From contig JAFTWC010000029.1 in NCBI GenBank assembly GCA_017465475.1, forward strand, positions 1-64,000: a DNA stretch of 64,000 nucleotides. Direction: 5' to 3'. Position 1 is the stretch's first letter; each line of letters begins with the position of its first letter. The stretch is from Lachnospiraceae bacterium. GTDB lineage: Bacteria; Bacillota; Clostridia; Lachnospirales; Lachnospiraceae. Below, in pieces: positions 53,744 to 61,800 of the stretch. The position numbers and the translations under genes were made by a program. The notes beneath the pieces are model-generated. The model worked only from the letters and a program-made list of their open reading frames with translations. It had not been told where the DNA came from and did not search any database.

Positions 53744-54955
53744 ATGAGTTTGCAAAATACACCCGCCTCCGAGCGGGTACATATTGCATTCTTCGGGAGA
53801 AGAAATGCCGGGAAATCCAGTTTGATTAATGCGATTACCGGACAGGAGCTGTCTGTGGTATCTGATGTGAAGGGAACCACCACGGACCCGGTGTACAAAA
53901 CCATGGAATTACTTCCTATAGGACCGGTGGTGCTTATTGATACACCGGGCTATGATGATGAGGGAGAATTGGGTGAACTTCGGGTAAAGAAGACCCGTCA
54001 GGTATTAAATCGTACCGACTGTGCTATTTTAGTAGTAGATGGCTCGGTGGGATTAGGCGATTGTGAGCAGTCATTAGTGGCGCAGTTTGAGGAACGAAAG
54101 ATTCCGCATCTGATTGTGTATAATAAAGCAGATTTGGAAACAAAGGCTAAGTCTGATGTTATCCGGGAAGGTCAGAGGTTTTCGGTCAGTGCAAAGACGG
54201 GAACCGGAATCTATGAATTAAAAGAAGGAATCGGAGCCTTACTTCATACCGAAGAGGAAAAACGTCTGCTTATCGGAGATAAGATAAAACCACAGGATGC
54301 AGTGGTGCTTGTGGTGCCCATTGATGAAGCAGCGCCCAAAGGACGACTTATTTTACCGCAACAGCAGACTATCCGCGATATACTGGACGCAGAAGGGATT
54401 CCGGTGGTGGTGAAAGATACCGGTTTGCCGGCAGCGTTTTCTTCCTTGACGAAGCAACCGGCCATGGTGATTACGGACAGTCAGGTGTTCGGAAAAGTAG
54501 CAAAACAGGTACCGGAAGAAGTGCCGTTAACGTCGTTTTCCATTCTGATGGCGCGATACAAAGGATTTTTATCTACGGCTGTAGAAGGAATCCGAACATT
54601 GGAACGGATTCAGAATGGGGACAAAATACTTATTTCCGAAGGCTGTACCCATCACAGACAATGCGGAGATATCGGTACGGTGAAGCTTCCGGCCATGATT
54701 CGGAAGTTTACCGGAAAAGAGCCTGAGTTTGTGTTTACGTCAGGAAAGGACTTCCCGGAAGAATTAAGCGGGATTCGTCTTGTAATCCATTGCGGAGGCT
54801 GTATGCTTACGGAACGGGAGCTTTCCTACCGGAAAAAGACGGCAGAAGGTGAAAGGGTTCCGTTTACCAATTATGGAATTGCCATGGCGTTTATGAACGG
54901 CATTTTGGAACGGAGTGTGGCATTATTTCCGGAAGTGGCGGAGTTGTTGAAATAA
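53744..54955 (+). CDS. hydF: [FeFe]-hydrogenase maturase GTPase HydF
   Basis: 403 residues. An Era-like GTPase (GRRNAGKSS, DTPGYDDEG, YNKADLE) is followed by a dimerisation region and a C-terminal Fe-S site with CTHHRQCG and HCGGCM. HydF is the scaffold that delivers the two-iron subcluster to the hydrogenase. A bulged hairpin (53693-53721) precedes the AGGAGG ribosome site. No hydrogenase structural gene lies in the window, so hydA must be elsewhere. Confidence 0.95.
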   Translation: MSLQNTPASERVHIAFFGRRNAGKSSLINAITGQELSVVSDVKGTTTDPVYKTMELLPIGPVVLIDTPGYDDEGELGELRVKKTRQVLNRTDCAILVVDGSVGLGDCEQSLVAQFEERKIPHLIVYNKADLETKAKSDVIREGQRFSVSAKTGTGIYELKEGIGALLHTEEEKRLLIGDKIKPQDAVVLVVPIDEAAPKGRLILPQQQTIRDILDAEGIPVVVKDTGLPAAFSSLTKQPAMVITDSQVFGKVAKQVPEEVPLTSFSILMARYKGFLSTAVEGIRTLERIQNGDKILISEGCTHHRQCGDIGTVKLPAMIRKFTGKEPEFVFTSGKDFPEELSGIRLVIHCGGCMLTERELSYRKKTAEGERVPFTNYGIAMAFMNGILERSVALFPEVAELLK

Positions 54956-54975
54956 AAACGGAAGGATTTTAAAGT

Positions 54976-55935
54976 ATGAATATTGTAGTGTTGGAGCGAA
55001 ATAGTGTGGGACCGGATATTTCAGTGGAGTGTTTCAGTGAATTGGGAACTGTGACCTGTTATACAAATACAGTGACCATGCAAGAGGTCAGAGAACGGGT
55101 AAAGAATGCGGACATTATTGTGGCAAACAAGTCTCCCATGTGTGAGGAGAGTTTAAAGGACGCGCCGAATGTGAAAATGATTTGCGAGTTGGCCACCGGC
55201 TATGATAACTGTGATTTGGAGTATTGTAAGTCAAGAGGTATCCGTGTGACCAATGTGGTGGATTATTGTTCTGCTATGGTGGCACAGCATACTTTTACAC
55301 TGGCACTGGCATTGTCCCAGAAGCTTCCGTACTATGATAATTATGTAAAGTCAGGTGCTTATAGTGCCCAGGACCGATTTTCAAATTTCGACTGTTCGTT
55401 TTATGAATTGGAAGGAAAGACCTGGGGCATCGTTGGCATGGGTAATATCGGAAAGCGGGTGGCAAAGATAGCTACAGCTTTCGGGTGTAAAGTTATCTTC
55501 CATTCCGTTACAGGAAAAAGTACTGTTACCGAGTACCAACAGGTAGATAAGGAGACCTTGCTTTCTGAAAGCGATTTTCTTTCATTACATTGTCCTCTCA
55601 GCGATTTGACTCGTAATTTCATTGACAAAAAAGCGTTGCAACAGATGAAGCCGATGGCTTATTTGGTCAATGTGGCAAGAGGACCGGTGGTTAACAACAC
55701 CGATTTATATGAGGCGTTGGAAGCGGGACAGATTGCCGGAGCGGGATTGGATGTATTGGAGAAAGAGCCCCTGGAGCTTACCAATCCTCTCAGTAAAGTG
55801 AAAGACAGCAACAAACTGATTATCACGCCGCACCTTGCCTGGGGCAGTGTGGAAGCCCGTAGGCGCTGTGTAGAGGGGGTATACGAGAATATAAAGGCGT
55901 TTCAGAGAGGGGAAGAAAGGAACGTAGTGATTTAA
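54976..55935 (+). CDS. D-isomer 2-hydroxyacid dehydrogenase
   Basis: 319 residues. The NAD fold is GMGNIGKRVAKIATAFG; the catalytic Arg is in NVARGPVVNN, Glu in LEKEP and His in TPHLAWGS. It reduces a 2-oxo acid or oxidises its D-hydroxy acid; hydroxypyruvate/glycerate is a fair guess but not provable here. It starts 20 bases after hydF and probably shares the transcript, which ends at the terminator 55957. A link to hydrogenase maturation is not evident. Confidence 0.9.
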   Translation: MNIVVLERNSVGPDISVECFSELGTVTCYTNTVTMQEVRERVKNADIIVANKSPMCEESLKDAPNVKMICELATGYDNCDLEYCKSRGIRVTNVVDYCSAMVAQHTFTLALALSQKLPYYDNYVKSGAYSAQDRFSNFDCSFYELEGKTWGIVGMGNIGKRVAKIATAFGCKVIFHSVTGKSTVTEYQQVDKETLLSESDFLSLHCPLSDLTRNFIDKKALQQMKPMAYLVNVARGPVVNNTDLYEALEAGQIAGAGLDVLEKEPLELTNPLSKVKDSNKLIITPHLAWGSVEARRRCVEGVYENIKAFQRGEERNVVI

Positions 55936-55956
55936 TCTAAGAGATAACTATAAAAG

Positions 55957-55995
55957 AGCGGTACTCCGAACAGGTGGGAGTGCCGCTTGTTTTAT
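55957..55995. terminator. Terminator between convergent genes
   Basis: AGCGGTACTCC (55957-55967) pairs with GGAGTGCCGCT (55977-55987), followed by TGTTTTA. It ends at the stop of the minus-strand glycosylase gene. Confidence 0.8.
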
Positions 55996-56468
55996 AGTAT
56001 AATCTGTTTCCATTTTTCTGTCAAACGTTCCAAAGACCATGCCGCGTTAGCAGGAGAGGTGGAAGGAAGACAAACAGCGTCGCGACCGATGGTATTTCGG
56101 ATGTATTTATTATAATATTTTTCTGCGGTTTTCCCGTTTACAAAAATCTGTTCTATATTCGCAACATTCAAAATCGTTGTCAAATCATTCGGTACCACGT
56201 TTTTGATGGAGCTGTCGGAACTTCCTATAATGTCGCAGGACGCAATCACATCCCATACGGCAATGCCGTGGGAGAGAAGAAAGGCTTTTTTCTCTTCCAC
56301 TGTGTGTGGCTCCGATACCCCAAACACGGCAGAAGTCACCTTCCAAAAGCGATTCTGCGGATGACCGTAGAAAAACTGTGCTTCCCGGGATTTTACGGAA
56401 GGAAAACTACCAAGGATGAGAATTTTTGAATTGTGGTCGAAAACCGGCGAAATCGGGTGGAAAATCAT
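55992..56468 (-). CDS. DNA-deoxyinosine glycosylase (UDG family 6 type)
   Basis: 158 residues. ILGSFPSVKSREAQFFYG with HPQNRFWKV, and the later LPSTSPANAAW, are signatures of the hypoxanthine/mismatch DNA glycosylases. The enzyme should remove deoxyinosine from deaminated DNA. It is the last gene of the padR unit, starting 3 bases after the small gene upstream and without its own ribosome site, so translation is probably coupled. Confidence 0.88.
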   Translation of the reverse strand: MIFHPISPVFDHNSKILILGSFPSVKSREAQFFYGHPQNRFWKVTSAVFGVSEPHTVEEKKAFLLSHGIAVWDVIASCDIIGSSDSSIKNVVPNDLTTILNVANIEQIFVNGKTAEKYYNKYIRNTIGRDAVCLPSTSPANAAWSLERLTEKWKQIIL

Positions 56469-56471
56469 AGT

Positions 56472-56684
56472 TTATTGAATGTCAAAGCTGCCTTTGTGCT
56501 TTGTGGCAATGATTTTTATGATGACGTCTCCCGTAACGTCGATTTCATAGTTTCCGGATGCAAGCGTTGTTTCCTCGAAGAGAATTTGATCTTCTATGTC
56601 TTTGATTGTAAGAGATATATCACCGGATTCCGTTTCTACGGTAACTGTAAGGGTGTCGTTATTTGGATTAAGTCTTTTTGTCAT
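56472..56684 (-). CDS. Small beta-rich protein of the padR unit
   Basis: 70 residues, not assigned to a known family. The alternating pattern (TLTVTVETESGDISLTIKD, NYEIDVTGDVIIKIIATKHK) suggests a small beta sandwich. It has an AAAGGAG ribosome site and sits between the DUF2812 gene and the glycosylase gene with almost no spacing, so it is a real member of the operon. Confidence 0.6.
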   Translation of the reverse strand: MTKRLNPNNDTLTVTVETESGDISLTIKDIEDQILFEETTLASGNYEIDVTGDVIIKIIATKHKGSFDIQ

Positions 56685-56685
56685 T

Positions 56686-57273
56686 TTACCACTCCTTTGT
56701 TTTTGCGCTTTTTTTAAGTCGTTCTATTTCAATCTGAATCAGAATGATACAAACAAGATCCAGAGCTACAAGCAATGCAGTGAAAAAGGACGGACGAACA
56801 ATGAAAAGGATCAAAAAGAACACCAAAAACCAAATCCATGGAGTGCGCATGCGCATTGTATACAGTAAGCGGTCCTCAAAGGTAGTATGAAGTTCAAATG
56901 GAGTACCGTCTTTTTTCTTTTCCACAATCAAAAGTTCTTTGTTCAGCGTAGTTTTTGAGGTTCCCCATTTGCCTCCTTTTTCCGCACCGGGACGCCAGTA
57001 AACTTTTCCGGTGGAGTAGTTTATATTGATATTTTTGTAAAAAGTACGATATCCCAAATCCTCTAACAAGGTCTTATATTCTTCCATATGCTCCGGTGTC
57101 ATATAACCGATGTATTCCACAGCGTATTCGTATTCATCCGGGGAACAAGGTTCAAATTCATAATGGGTCAGATCGGTGCGAATCAAACGGTAGCCTTGAG
57201 ATGCCATTTTGTTTAACCATCGAGCTTGGGAATGCATAAACCCTGCAAAATAACGAAAAACTTTTTTATTCAT
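56686..57273 (-). CDS. DUF2812 membrane protein
   Basis: About 195 residues. The DUF2812 domain (1-110) includes GFMHSQARWLNKMASQGYRL, YEYAVEYIG and an aromatic-rich end. Two membrane helices follow (about 145-165 and 168-188). DUF2812 proteins usually accompany PadR regulators in Firmicutes, with unknown function. The start at 57273 overlaps the end of padR by 8 bases, which implies translational coupling. Confidence 0.85.
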   Translation of the reverse strand: MNKKVFRYFAGFMHSQARWLNKMASQGYRLIRTDLTHYEFEPCSPDEYEYAVEYIGYMTPEHMEEYKTLLEDLGYRTFYKNININYSTGKVYWRPGAEKGGKWGTSKTTLNKELLIVEKKKDGTPFELHTTFEDRLLYTMRMRTPWIWFLVFFLILFIVRPSFFTALLVALDLVCIILIQIEIERLKKSAKTKEW

Positions 57274-57601
57274 GAGAACTCCCCCCTTGTAAAATGATTG
57301 CTTCCGCAACAGGAAGCAGTTGTTGCAGACGCAAAAGTTCCGTTTTTGCAATATGTTTGCCTAGCGTAGTAATTAAATACTCTTTCTTTCTTCCGGATGC
57401 GGTTCCGTAGGGCGCAATCCATCCCTTTTCCGTAAGAGAAGTCAGGGCACCATACAGTGTACCGGCACCTAATGTCAACCGTCCACCGGTAGTATCTTCA
57501 ATAAACTGCATAATGGAATATCCATGCCTCGGTACATACAAAGCAAGCAAAATATAGAACGTTACCTCTGTAAGAGCTCCGCCTTTTACATTGTCACGCA
57601 A
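57266..57601 (-). CDS. PadR-family transcriptional regulator
   Basis: 111 residues with the PadR winged helix: FYILLALYVPRHGYSIMQFI, LTLGAGTLYGALTSLTEKGWI and KKEYLITTLGKHI. It probably represses its own operon through the two TTACTGTAAT boxes in the promoter. The start is TTG at 57601 with AGAGGTG upstream; no in-frame ATG is suitable. Its ligand is unknown. It heads padR, DUF2812, a small protein and the DNA glycosylase. Confidence 0.9.
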   Translation of the reverse strand: MRDNVKGGALTEVTFYILLALYVPRHGYSIMQFIEDTTGGRLTLGAGTLYGALTSLTEKGWIAPYGTASGRKKEYLITTLGKHIAKTELLRLQQLLPVAEAIILQGGSSHE

Positions 57602-57616
57602 ATAATCACCTCTTTT

Positions 57617-57665
57617 ATTACGGTTACTGTAATATGATTATATCGTTTACTGTAATAAATGTCAA
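57617..57665 (-). promoter_or_regulatory. Perfect-consensus promoter with tandem operator boxes
   Basis: On the minus strand TTGACA (57665-57660), exactly 17 bases, TATAAT (57642-57637). TTACTGTAAT (plus-strand reading) occurs at 57624-57633, just downstream of the -10, and at 57647-57656, inside the spacer. The copies are 23 bases apart; the first is also part of a near-palindrome, ATTACGGTTACTGTAAT. Binding by the PadR protein is inferred. Confidence 0.85.
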
Positions 57666-57753
57666 TAAAAAAAGCGGACCGAAATGAAACGAAGACGAAC
57701 TAGAAGCCTGGGTAAAAAGGCCCATTCGCTTCGGGAAACAAAGCTAATCTTGG

Positions 57754-57770
57754 TTTATGCGGATGGTGGG
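57754..57770. repeat. Duplicate of the tRNA-Leu 3' end
   Basis: TTTATGCGGATGGTGGG at 57754-57770 is identical to 57920-57936, which covers the last 13 bases of tRNA-Leu plus 4 flanking bases. An inverted copy of its first 11 bases lies at 57872-57882. Confidence 0.75.
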
Positions 57771-57785
57771 GTGAGACGGAAAAAG

Positions 57786-57808
57786 AAAAAGGTCCTGTGG
57801 ACCTTTTT
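57786..57808. terminator. Perfect hairpin with A/T tracts
   Basis: AAAAAGGTCC (57786-57795) pairs with GGACCTTTTT (57799-57808); it works as a terminator on either strand. A second perfect 11-bp hairpin lies at 57845-57870. Confidence 0.7.
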
Positions 57809-57879
57809 CCGTTGAACCGACCGACGAGGCGTTGTACGCCGAGGAGACCTTGAACATGGGTTCAAGGTCTTATCCGCAT

Positions 57880-57922
57880 AAAAAAGAAGGCCCCCGGCAA
57901 TAAGCCGAGAGCCTTCTTTTTT
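57880..57922 (-). terminator. Terminator of tRNA-Leu
   Basis: AAAAAAGAAGGC (57880-57891) pairs with GCCTTCTTTTTT (57911-57922), with an inner CGGC/GCCG stem. On the minus strand it begins right after the tRNA. Confidence 0.85.
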
Positions 57923-57923
57923 A

Positions 57924-58006
57924 TGCGGATGGTGGGACTTGAACCCACACGATCGTGAAACCGGCAGATTTTGAGTCTGCTGCGTCTGCCATTCCGCCAC
58001 ATCCGC
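57924..58006 (-). tRNA. tRNA-Leu (anticodon CAA)
   Basis: An 83-nt minus-strand cloverleaf. The acceptor stem is GCGGATG/CATCCGC with discriminator A, and the anticodon stem GCAGA/TCTGC holds the loop CTCAAAA, giving anticodon CAA for UUG. A long variable arm (class II) is followed by the T arm GTGGGTTCAAGTCCCAC. CCA is not encoded. The D-loop region reads GGCGGAATGGCAGACGC. Confidence 0.95.
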
Positions 58007-58106
58007 ATGTACCGACGAAACAACCTCGCCGAACAGGAAATAGTGTACCATACTTTTTCCTGTTTGGCAAGAGATATTTTGAAATTTTTTGAAAAACTTA
58101 AATAAT

Positions 58107-59546
58107 TTATTTCTTCCAGGTGGAAGGGTGGAAGAGAACCATCATTGGGATAATTTCCAAACGTCCCGCTAACATGTCAAACATAAAAACAAACTTTGAA
58201 AGAGTGGAGAACTCGGAAAAGTTTCCGGTAGGTCCAACAACGTTTAATCCCGGACCAATGTTGTTTAAAGTTGCAGCCACGGAAGTAAAGTTTGTAGTCA
58301 TATCAAAACCGTCTAAGCAAATAAGCAGTAAGGATACAATAAAAATAACGATGTAAGCCATCAGTAAGGTATTACAAGAATGCACTACGGAGTGTTCCAG
58401 TGCTTTTCCGTCCATCTTTAAAACTCGAATTCGTTTCGGATGAATTTGTTGCATCAGTTCCTTTCGAACCTGTTTTAAGTAAATCATAATACGGGAAACT
58501 TTGATTCCGCCGCCGGTGGAACCGGCACAAGCACCGATAAACATAAGACAAACCATAATGGCTCGCCCAAACTCCGGCCAGAGATTAAAATCGGTGGTGG
58601 CATATCCGGTGGTGGTCATGACCGATGCTACTTGGAAGGCTACGGTCTGAATACTTTCTCCGATGCCACCGCCTTCTGCGACGAGAGAAACGGTAATAAG
58701 TGCAACGGCACCTAGAAAGATAATAAAGTACCAACGTACTTCTTCCATACGGAAAGCATCCTTTACCTTGCGAATCAAAATGTAATAATAGAAGGTAAAG
58801 TTTACACCAAATAAAAACATGGATATGGTGATTACGTTTTGTAAATAGGTGGAGTATCCCGCTAAACTGTCATTTTTGATGCCGAAGCCACCAGTACCTG
58901 CCGCACCGAAGGCATGGCAAAGGGAGTCAAAGAGGGGCATGCCGCCAAACAAAAGAAAAATCACGGTAATAATGGTCATAACCAAATAGATAGCGTACAG
59001 TAAAAATGCGGTCCGCTGCATTTTGGGAACCAGTTTTCCCACGGAAGGCCCCGGGCTTTCCGCTTTCATGAGGTTTGTGGTGGAACCTCCGGTCATAGGA
59101 AGAATAGCAAGAATAAATACAAGCACACCCATACCGCCGATCCAGTGACTGAAACTTCTCCAAAGAAGATTTGCATGGGAGAGAGCCTCTACATCGGTTA
59201 AAATGCTGGAACCGGTGGTGGTAAAACCGGAAATGATTTCAAACAGTGCATCCGGATAGTACGGAATGTCCTTGGTAAGTACGAAGGGAAGAGCACCGAT
59301 AGCACTCATTACAATCCAGCTTAAAGCCACGGCAACAAAGCCTTCTTTTGCATAAAAGGCGGTCTTGTTTAATTTTTGCCGACGAATCAAACCGCCGCTA
59401 ATAATGCAGAGAATGCCCAGCAGAAGATAAATCAAGGCATCATTGTATTCTTTATAAATGAATCCGGTTAGGGCCGGAGGTAAAAAGAAAATACCTTCTA
59501 ATTGTATGACCCAGCCGATAATTTTAAAAATGATGGAATAGTTCAT
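58107..59546 (-). CDS. trkH: TrkH/KtrB-type potassium transporter subunit
   Basis: 479 residues, about ten membrane helices in four M1-P-M2 repeats. Selectivity-filter-like segments are visible as TTTGSSIL, AAGTGGFG and STGGGIKVSR. It carries K+ uptake, gated by the TrkA protein encoded 11 bases upstream in the same unit. AGGAGAATTTGCC precedes the ATG. Confidence 0.92.
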   Translation of the reverse strand: MNYSIIFKIIGWVIQLEGIFFLPPALTGFIYKEYNDALIYLLLGILCIISGGLIRRQKLNKTAFYAKEGFVAVALSWIVMSAIGALPFVLTKDIPYYPDALFEIISGFTTTGSSILTDVEALSHANLLWRSFSHWIGGMGVLVFILAILPMTGGSTTNLMKAESPGPSVGKLVPKMQRTAFLLYAIYLVMTIITVIFLLFGGMPLFDSLCHAFGAAGTGGFGIKNDSLAGYSTYLQNVITISMFLFGVNFTFYYYILIRKVKDAFRMEEVRWYFIIFLGAVALITVSLVAEGGGIGESIQTVAFQVASVMTTTGYATTDFNLWPEFGRAIMVCLMFIGACAGSTGGGIKVSRIMIYLKQVRKELMQQIHPKRIRVLKMDGKALEHSVVHSCNTLLMAYIVIFIVSLLLICLDGFDMTTNFTSVAATLNNIGPGLNVVGPTGNFSEFSTLSKFVFMFDMLAGRLEIIPMMVLFHPSTWKK

Positions 59547-59557
59547 GGCAAATTCTC

Positions 59558-60931
59558 CTATTTCACGGAATCGTCCAGAATATCGGAGATATCCTGTAAT
59601 CCCTTATGGGTAGTAACGACAATAACTTTATCACCTTTTTGGATAAAGTCCCGGCCACTCGGGGTGATGATGCGTCCGTTCCTGATAATACAGCAAATCA
59701 AAAGGTTTTTCTTTAAATTCAAGTCGATAAACGGAATATCGGTCACAGCGCATTCCTCTTTTACAAGGAACTCCAATGCTTCTACCTGATTATCCATCAG
59801 GCGGTAAAGTGCTTCCACATTACTTCCGTAAGAATTATTTTGGGAGCGTACATACTGTAATATGTACTCAGTGGTTATGTCTTTAGGAGAGATGGTGCTG
59901 CCAATCGGTAAATCGTTTATAATCTCGTTCAGTGCTAAACGATTTACTTTTGTTATTTTTTTACAGGTCGAATTCGATTTGTTGGCATATAGGGAGAGGA
60001 AGATGTTTTCTTCGTCTACCGCAGTCAAAGAAACGAAAGCGTCAGTCTTTTCAATGCCTTCTTCCAGTAAGAGGTCATGATCCGTAGCATCGGAATGGAT
60101 AATGGTTGCCTTTGGAAGGGCATCACTTAAGAAATCACAGCGTTCACGATTGCGTTCAATGATTTTTACTTCGATACCGGAACGAAGCAGCATTTGAGCA
60201 AGATAGTAAGGAATCATACCGCCACCGGCGATCATGACATCCTTGATTTCCCGAATGGTGGCCAGATTGCTCATTCGATAAAAACTGTTGATTTTCTTTC
60301 TTGGTAAAATAATGGAGATAGTGTCTCCTGCCATAAGTACGGAATTACCGTTCGGAATACAAACCTGGTGGTCATGAACTAAAATGCAGATGAGGATTTC
60401 ATGGTTGAATTTGCGGGAAAACTCCTGAACCTTCATGTTGTGAAGAGGGGAGTTCTCAGTTATTACTACCTGCATTAAGTCAACCTTCCCTTTTGCGAAG
60501 GAATCAATGTCCATAGCATCCGGAATCTGAATCAGCTGTGCGATTTCCGTAGCTGCTGCGAATTCCGGATTAATTATCATGGAAATGTCCATGCAATCTT
60601 TAAAGTAATTGACTTCTTTAAAATACTCCGGATTCCGGACTCTGGCAATGGTGCGACAGTGACTGGATTTTTTCGCAAGCAGACAAGAGATGAGATTGAT
60701 TTCATCCTGATTGGTAACTGCAATGAACAAATCAGCATGCTCTATACCGGCTTCCTGTAAAGTTAACACACTGGAAGCATTTCCTACCACACCTTGTAAA
60801 TCTAAATTGGACAGGGCGGGTTGTAAACGCTCTGCAGAGTTATCGATTAAAGTAAGATCGTGTCCTTCGTCATTTAACTGTTGTGCAAGAGCGTAGCCCA
60901 CCCGGCCACAGCCCGCAATGATGATTTTCAT
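59558..60931 (-). CDS. trkA: TrkA potassium-uptake regulator, tandem RCK
   Basis: About 457 residues in two halves, each an NAD-binding TrkA_N fold (MKIIIAGCGRVGYALAQQL at 1 and DVMIAGGGMIPYYLAQML near 230) plus a TrkA_C domain. It forms the cytoplasmic gating ring of TrkH and senses nucleotides. The second nucleotide loop is GGGMIP rather than GxGxxG, so ligand preference may differ between halves. ATG 60931 has AAAGGAG; the open frame extends upstream without support. Confidence 0.93.
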   Translation of the reverse strand: MKIIIAGCGRVGYALAQQLNDEGHDLTLIDNSAERLQPALSNLDLQGVVGNASSVLTLQEAGIEHADLFIAVTNQDEINLISCLLAKKSSHCRTIARVRNPEYFKEVNYFKDCMDISMIINPEFAAATEIAQLIQIPDAMDIDSFAKGKVDLMQVVITENSPLHNMKVQEFSRKFNHEILICILVHDHQVCIPNGNSVLMAGDTISIILPRKKINSFYRMSNLATIREIKDVMIAGGGMIPYYLAQMLLRSGIEVKIIERNRERCDFLSDALPKATIIHSDATDHDLLLEEGIEKTDAFVSLTAVDEENIFLSLYANKSNSTCKKITKVNRLALNEIINDLPIGSTISPKDITTEYILQYVRSQNNSYGSNVEALYRLMDNQVEALEFLVKEECAVTDIPFIDLNLKKNLLICCIIRNGRIITPSGRDFIQKGDKVIVVTTHKGLQDISDILDDSVK

Positions 60932-61025
60932 AGGAAAACTCCTTTCATATACAAAATGTCCTACGCTATCAGTGTAGCACAAAACGGAAAAAAAGTCATT
61001 ATAAATACGTGTTAGGAAAGCGAAA

Positions 61026-61778
61026 TCAGAGTTTCTTTATACGTTCTAAGCGATGCAATTGCGGTTGCATCGTCAATTCTGTTAGGTTGAGCCCTTCCCT
61101 GGCAGTAAGGGCAAAGAGTGCATAATCGGCTACTTCTTCCGGTGTAAGGGAAGCATCGGCATCGTTTGCGGCACAGAATGAAGCGTTTCGGTATAAGTCG
61201 GTTTGGGTCATATCGGGAGCCAGAACTGTCACGCGGACACCGTATTTTCGTACTTCTTCAAACAAGCTTTTAGCGAAGTTCGAAATCCCTGCCTTTGTGG
61301 CACCGTAGGCACACCCGTGGGTATTGTTTGTTTTTGAAGCAGTTACGGAAGAAATAAACAGGATATGTCCCCGGTTGTTTTTTATGTCTCGTAAAAAGCG
61401 GTTGGTTAATAGGAGCGGAGCCGTAAAATTGACGGCAGAAAGCTCAGCAATGTGTTTTGCGGAAAGCTCTTCGTGGGGACCGTAAAAACCCACACCGGCA
61501 TTTAAAAGAAGTAAATCCGGGTGTAGGTTCTCTTTGTGCATGGCGTCTGCCAAGGATTCGATTTCGGAGGTGTTTCGTAAATCACAGACGAACAGAACAA
61601 CCCGTTGTAATTCCTCGTTTGTTAAGGAAGAAGAGAGTTCTGCCCATAAGACTTCTTTGCGGTCCTGGTTCTTTACAACGCCGTAAACTAAACATCCTTC
61701 TTTTAATAAGCGAAGCAATAAGCATTTTCCGATGCCGGAAGAAACACCGGTGATTAGTGCGAGTTTATTTTTTAACAT
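61026..61778 (-). CDS. Short-chain dehydrogenase/reductase
   Basis: About 250 residues. The cofactor loop is ITGVSSGIGKCLLL, then LNAGVGFYGP, the catalytic Ser in FISSVTAS and the YGATKAG Tyr/Lys pair. It oxidises or reduces an unknown alcohol or ketone with NAD(P). It begins 22 bases after the stop of the nucleosidase-radical SAM gene, so the two are probably one transcript. AAGGAG precedes the ATG. Confidence 0.9.
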   Translation of the reverse strand: MLKNKLALITGVSSGIGKCLLLRLLKEGCLVYGVVKNQDRKEVLWAELSSSLTNEELQRVVLFVCDLRNTSEIESLADAMHKENLHPDLLLLNAGVGFYGPHEELSAKHIAELSAVNFTAPLLLTNRFLRDIKNNRGHILFISSVTASKTNNTHGCAYGATKAGISNFAKSLFEEVRKYGVRVTVLAPDMTQTDLYRNASFCAANDADASLTPEEVADYALFALTAREGLNLTELTMQPQLHRLERIKKL

Positions 61779-61800
61779 AATGTTCTCCTTCTTGTGAAAA

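Noticed and set aside
57755-58051. 98-codon minus-strand frame across the tRNA region
   Set aside because: It reads through tRNA-Leu and its terminator, so it is not a gene.
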